Assembly: GCF_030272615.1 (NCBI RefSeq)
Contig: NC_081405.1
Location: forward strand, 25,031,272 to 25,095,271
DNA length: 64,000 nt
Direction: 5' to 3'
DNA from: Cryptomeria japonica
Taxonomy: Eukaryota; Streptophyta; Pinopsida; Cupressales; Cupressaceae
Shown here: one piece after another, positions 58,733 through 64,000 of the stretch
How positions within the stretch are numbered: the first letter of the stretch is position 1
Layout of the letters: the number at the start of each line of letters is the position of its first letter
Notes under the pieces: generated by a model
What the model was told of the DNA's origin: nothing
The model's database searches: none
What the model saw: only the letters and a program-made list of their open reading frames with translations
Translations under genes and position numbers: made by a program

Positions 58733-60810
58733 ATGTCTACTAATTATTTTAGAAAGGACAGTCCTAAACTTGATGGAACCAACTATGGCATATGGAAGAT
58801 CAGAATGGAGACACATCTAAATTGCATTGGAAAAGACATCTAGGATGTTACAAAGAATGGTTATACTGTTGTTGTACAAGGTCAGCCTAGTCCAGCTAAC
58901 TTGACAAAAGATGAGGAAAATGATTGCAAAGCAAGAGAAGCACTTTTGAGTGCATTATCAGATCAACAAATCATGGGACTATCAAATAGGTCTACTCCTA
59001 AAGCTATTTGGGATCATTTGGAAACATTGAATGAAGGAGATTCCACAGTCAAAATTGCAAAACTTGAAAGCTTCCGAGTCAGGTATGAACATCTGAAAAT
59101 GGAAGAAGATGAAAGGATTTCTGCTTTTATGGAAAGAGTAAATGAAATTGTTTTGGGTATTAATTGTTGTGGAGGAACCTTAAGTGAGGATGAAATTGTT
59201 TCAAAAGTTTTAAGAGGATTTCCATCGGCATATAAAATGAAAGTCACTACTATAAATGAGTTAAGAACAATGCCTAATACATCAGTTACTAGGGATACAT
59301 TAATTAGGAAACTTTCAGCTTTTGAAATTGAGGAATTTGGTCCTATTGCTACTATAAAGACAGATTTGGCCTTTAGAGCATCAACATCATTTGCTCCATC
59401 ATTTGACAAATCTGATTGGAAAGCATTTTATGCAAGAGAACTTGAAGAAAGTAGGAAAGAAAATGAAGAAATTGAAGCACTATTTGCAAGGAAAATGCCT
59501 AAAGGTCCAGTTGGAAGTAAGTATGAAGGTAAATCACCCTTTAAATGTTTTAACTACAATAAGATTGGTCATATGGCTTCAAGATGCCTTGATAGACATG
59601 CTAGACTAAGAGAAGAAGCTAGAAGAACATACAAGCCTAACCCTAAATATCAGAGATAGAGATTTAAGAAGAATAAAGACAAATCTTGTTACATTGCTTA
59701 TGAAGGTGTGACTGATGATTCTCATGAGGATCCAACAGATAATGGATGGATTTTTGTTGCTATAATAGAAGATCAACCAGAACCTACTACTCAACTGGTA
59801 GTACAGGCTCTGGTAGCTAAAGTTGAAGTAAAGGATGAATGGATCATTGATTCAGGATGCTCACATCATATGACAGGAGACAAAGGTAAATTCTTGAACT
59901 TTGAAGAATACAATGGAGGCTTAGTGAGATTTGGAGATGACAAAGTTTGTTCAATCAAAGGTAAGGGTACAATATCTCTTGATGGTAAGAATAACACTGA
60001 CAATGTTTACTATGTTGAAGGATTAAAGCATAATCTTTTGAGTGTTGGTCAATTAGTTGAGAAACGATTTCAGTTACAATTCAAAAATGGAAAATGCAAA
60101 ATCATGAATAGAACTGGTTTGGAAATTGCAACCAGTAATCAGACTAGAGGTAATATCTTTCATTTAAATAACAATGAAAAGACATGCTTAATTGCACATA
60201 TAAATTTAAGTTTGTTATGGCATAAGAAACTTTGTCATGTAAACTTTGATTGCATGGTAAAGATCAGTACTACTAAGGCAGTTAAAGATTTACCTAAAAT
60301 TGTCAAACCTCAGGATACAGTATGTAAGGAATGTCAATTTGTAAAACAAGTTAAAGCTAGTTTCAAAAGTATTCCATAAAAATCAAATAATGCTCTTGAT
60401 TTGATTCACACTGATTTATGTGGTCCAGCTAGAACTAAAAGCTTACAAGGTGATAGATATTTCATGGTAAACATTGATGACTATTCTAAAATGTGTTAGG
60501 TTACTTTTCTCAGAGAAAAATCAGAAGCACTTGGAAAGTTCAAACTGTTCAAAGCAATGGTAGAAAATGAAACCGGTAAGAAAATCAAATGTTTAAGATC
60601 AGATCAAGGAGATGAATTTACATCTAAGGAATTCAATACATTCTATGAAGTAAATGGAATCAGAAGACAACTATTAGCACCTTAGACACCACAGCAGAAT
60701 GGAGTTGTTGAAAGGAAAAATAGAACTATCTTGGATGCAACAAGAAGTATGTTATCAGAAGAAAACCTACCACATGTATATTAGAGAGAAGCAATCAGTA
60801 CAGTGGTCTA
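58733..60810 (+). pseudogene. Copia gag, protease and integrase part, copy B
   Basis: Same frame and domains as 52990-55076, from ATG 58733. Protease reads the more usual WIIDSGCSHHMTGD. The zinc knuckle is damaged differently from copy A: CFNYNKIGHMASRC, with Tyr for the second Cys. Private stops: a TAG near 58842 (Trp in copy A), 59657 TAG, 60377 TAA, and TAGs near 60497 and 60683. The TAG near 60781 is shared with copy A. It ends at the inverted LTR at 60811. Confidence 0.9.
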
Positions 60811-61635
60811 TGTTAGGAAACTCATAGATACTTAGAGGGGGGATGAATTAGTATCTCAGCGGTAATTAGAATTTATCAACTTAAAACATGTAGAACATAT
60901 TGTAACAGTGTACCGATATACAAGAAATAATGCAATAAACAGAAATGAAAGAAACCACATGAAAGTCACACCATAACACAATGATTTAATGAGGAAACCC
61001 AGTGTGGGAAAAACCTCGGTGGGATTTGTGACCCACAATATTCACTTACTGGCCAATAAGAGAATATTACTTACAATAGGGGCCTGCACATGCAGGAAGG
61101 CCAAGTGCCTAGAGCTCACTGCTCAAATGGTTAGTCTCACTGACTTACAATTTGGATTATACAAATCTAATAACTTGTACTACTTTACAATAGCATCTTC
61201 AATGCCAAATTCAGTACCGGTTTCTACTCTGTTCTTTACATATACCCCTTAACCTATATTTCTCATAATAGGTTTGCCTAATCTTTTTCATTGCTTACTT
61301 CTTCGCTTACATTCCTTACTTACAAAATGTCTACAATGATCTCTTTTATATATAAGTGTCATTTTTTAGTGATATCAAGTTGGCTTGCAAAGGTTTTCAA
61401 ATAATAAACAAAATATAATATAACAAAAATCCAGTCAGCCTCTGTGTCAGTATGCTTCCTTTCTCTGTGCCGGTGCTGGTGTAGAATGTGTTCTGCTGAT
61501 GCCGGTGAACTATCTTGCTGGTGTAATGCCTTGCCAGTGTAATGCCTTGCCAATTCCATAGGATTGGAAGGTTTCCATCAATGACAAAACCTTCAATCAC
61601 ATACAATGTCTCCTTGGAGTGTGCATATGCCAACA
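60811..61635 (-). repeat. Inverted LTR of the 6.6-kb family, copy B
   Basis: TGTTAGGAAACTC at 60811 to CATATGCCAACA at 61635, 825 bp. Duplicate of 55077-55872 with small indels. Confidence 0.9.
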
Positions 61636-64000
61636 ATCTCCCCCTTTGGCATTGATGGCAACACTCATGAGAAATTTCAAAAGTGTATCAAAAATGTGAA
61701 GTCCAAAAATGTGTGCTCCCCCTGAGCATATGATTCCTGTGATATTTGAATTTTCTCATACCACTACTCCCCCTTTGGCATCAATGACAAAGGTTGTCAA
61801 GATGTCAATAGAGTTTGTAGTTTCAACCTTGTAACTGGGTAGTTACAATTTGAAATAGATCCGCCAAAATCAAGTTTATGCTCTCCATAAACTTTTTACT
61901 ATCTCTTATTGTTGTCTCTATTCTTTTAGTTGTACCGATGAGATGCTACAAATGCTTTGTCAGTGTTTTCTGTCCCTATATCAGTGCCTCAGATATTTCC
62001 TTCCGCAATGATGCTAGATAGTCCAATCTTGGACTCATTTTTAATCTCAGATGCTTTGCCTTATTCACTATTATCTCCTTTTCTCTTTCTAATTTAAGTA
62101 ATTCTTCCTCAAAATTTGTTATCTTTTGCTCAAAAACTGATAATGTATCAGGTGAGTTAATAAAATTATCAACAAGTTTATTGATTTCATCCTGTACCTT
62201 GCTTATTTTCTTATCTATGTCTATAGTCAAAAAGTTTGTCTTACAAGTGTCTTTGTACAAATTTTTGTACTCTTTCAATAAGTTACATAGTTCCAGTAGA
62301 AGTGTGTCAAAATCCCTGGTACACTTCTTTATCTACTCATCAAAGAATCTTTGTTTTTCAATTTGCAATTTATCCTTCAATGCCTCTTCCTTTATTTTCT
62401 CAATGTTTTCTGTGATATATTTACATGAGGTATCAAGTTGTCCTAAAGAATCTTTATTGTCTATATTACAGTTAGGAGCAATTACCTTCAAAATTGGTAT
62501 TGTGTCATCTATTGCCTTATAAGCTTGTGAGTTGCAATCTGTTATCCTTTTAATTGAATCCAAAAGTACTTCAGTCACATTAGTTGATTTGTAGCTTGAT
62601 GATGAGGAACCTACATTCAAAGTACCGCTGATGGAAGTAACCAAGCTTGTATTGACCTCTGGTAGGTCTATTTGTGTTTGCATTTCCTTAAGCAATGTTT
62701 TTTCTACTTCTCCAGTTGCCAGTTGCACTGTTTCCTCAAGAACCTATACCTGTACCTATTGTTGTTCCTATTCCAAAACCTTTTGCTATGTTTGTTTCTC
62801 TGTTTTTTGCATTGTCTCATTTTGAGTCTGAGTTTCTACCTATTTTTGTTTGTCATCTGTCAGTTTCTCCTATGTTTTAACAGTTTGCTCACCTGTCGGA
62901 GGCTCACTAGCCATGTCAGTCTTATCAGTTGTATCTTTGTCTACCATAATGTTGATCTTTTGAGTATCAACATCCATTGTGTGTAAGACTTTAGGATTAT
63001 GATTGACATCCTCTACATCCATACTTTAAACTACTGGTTGGTCTTTTGTAGCTGTTGTTGTTACCGGTGGAGTAATCAAAGGAGGTGGGGATAAGTTGTC
63101 TTTAACCTTGATACTAGGTGGTCCACCAACTTTACCTTTACCCTTGTCTCTTTCTGATATACCTTTATAGGTTTGTGGCTCATGTATTCTTTTTGTTTTT
63201 CTTTTACCACTAGGAAAATGTCCCATGCATTTTTTGTCTCCTCAGTCACCTCATTAACTCTTCCAACCATTAAAGCAATGTGCCAGTGTGCAGTAGAAAT
63301 TACTGACCGGTTGGCTTCAACAATTAAGTCATCAATTTATTTGGGTCAATTCACCGGGTATACAACAAGTAGCTTTTCTATCTTTATTTTCTTGTCAAGT
63401 TCTATTACTACTTGTCTCCTTTCTTCCAACCTTTTGAATAGTTCATCTGGTACTTCATCTACAACTTCCATCAAAAATTTCTGATACATGTCCATATGCA
63501 ATATAACACTGTTTTCTACTTGTTCTTTTTCATTAGTTGTCAGAGTGTCATATAATTTCTCTATATTCTTCAGTTTCCCTTCCTCTGTAATTTCATTCAA
63601 CAGTATGTCAAGAGGGGCCAAGTCCTTATTTGTCCTCTTCTTCTTCTTGGGTGTTAGTTTCTTCTTTGGTGTAGCCTTTCTTATCAGAGATCTCACTGCT
63701 TGTTGTTTTTGTCTTGTCCTCCTAGGTGAGGGTGTGGTTGCCGGTGAGGGATCTGTTTTCCTTACAACTCTCTTGAAAGTTGCAGGCATGTCATTCCTTG
63801 AAGATGTGCCTACCGATGTTAGGTGAGTTTCAGGTTGTGGAGCTGCTAACTCATCCTTTGTTATACCGGTTTGTTTCATTACTTTATCCTTGATTTCCTT
63901 TGCTTGCCTAGAACCTCTTCTTATAATTGCCTCAACCTTTTTCACTCTTTTATTGGATTGTATTTGGCTTTCAATAGTTTTTGCACTACCAAATACTTCT
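61636..64000 (-). pseudogene. Inverted unknown second ORF, copy B, runs off the window
   Basis: Minus-strand C-terminal and central parts of the large ORF, from the window end down to a TGA at 61823, with the purine tracts at 61636-61790. Clear blocks: GSRQAKEIKDKVMKQTGIT and TPKKKLTPKKKKRTNKDLAP (63950-63620), ILHMDMYQKFLMEV, GKGKVGGPPSIKVKDN, NKDSLGQLDTSCKYI and LEREKEIIVNKAKHLRLKMS. Several stops and shifts occur, e.g. near 62330, 61976 and 63345. It extends further upstream than copy A and should continue right of 64000 toward the gag part and the second LTR. Confidence 0.85.

Larger units (their letters stand above)
57993..63737. repeat. Tandem segmental duplication, right copy (B), ~5.74 kb
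   Basis: Direct repeat of 52253-57992, about 3-4% diverged by eye in gag. Only this copy continues past the breakpoint into the rest of the inverted ORF (63738-64000), as expected for the right member of a tandem duplication. The junction and both parental breakpoints share TTGC. Confidence 0.9.

Overview
This window looks like intergenic chromosome of a seed plant with a large, transposon-rich genome. A gymnosperm (conifer) is my best guess. The reasons are stacked, heavily mutated Ty1/copia and Ty3/gypsy LTR elements, a solo LTR over 2 kb long, long AT-rich spacers, and a broken PPR fragment whose repeat wording resembles the large PPR families of conifers. That assignment is inference. I see no intact host gene, no rRNA or tRNA gene, no CRISPR array and no bacterial-type operon.

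Layout. 1-1.75 kb: spacer with a degenerate ~126-bp repeat. 1.76-5.4 kb (+): a decayed ~1,215-codon retroelement-type ORF of unknown function. 5.4-8.4 kb: spacer. 8.4-22.1 kb (-): a decayed CACTA (En/Spm-type) DNA transposon with a multi-exon second gene (Transposase_24 type) and a TNP2 transposase gene. A nearly complete Tnt1-like copia element (12130-18141, TSD CTTGG, two 894-bp LTRs) sits inside the TNP2 reading frame. 22.5-24.4 kb (-): an intron-free CWC22 splicing-factor pseudogene. 25.9-26.6 kb (+): a PPR pseudogene. 27.1-30.6 kb (-): a gypsy remnant in which protease runs directly into RNase H. 30.6-31.8 kb (-): an unknown decayed coiled-coil-like ORF. 34-51 kb (+): a decayed gypsy element carrying two later insertions, a 2,159-bp solo LTR (35159-37317, TSD TAGAT) and a 6.6-kb LTR element (40311-46943, TSD CATTG). 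51.1-64 kb: a fragment related to the second ORF of the 6.6-kb element, cut by a second copia element, which is itself cut by an inverted copy of the 6.6-kb family. A ~5.74-kb segment of this stack is tandemly duplicated (52253-57992 and 57993-63737).

The most unusual item is the 6.6-kb family. Its LTRs enclose a gag-like ORF (coiled coil plus zinc knuckles) and a ~1,063-codon ORF of unknown function, with no protease, integrase, reverse transcriptase or RNase H. Four related copies or fragments lie in the window. Its LTR 3' half, primer-binding site and LTR end match the pol-bearing copia element at 52 kb, which suggests that this lineage supplies the missing enzymes. Nearly all ORFs carry in-frame stops, many explained by C-to-T or G-to-A change, as expected of silenced, methylated repeats.
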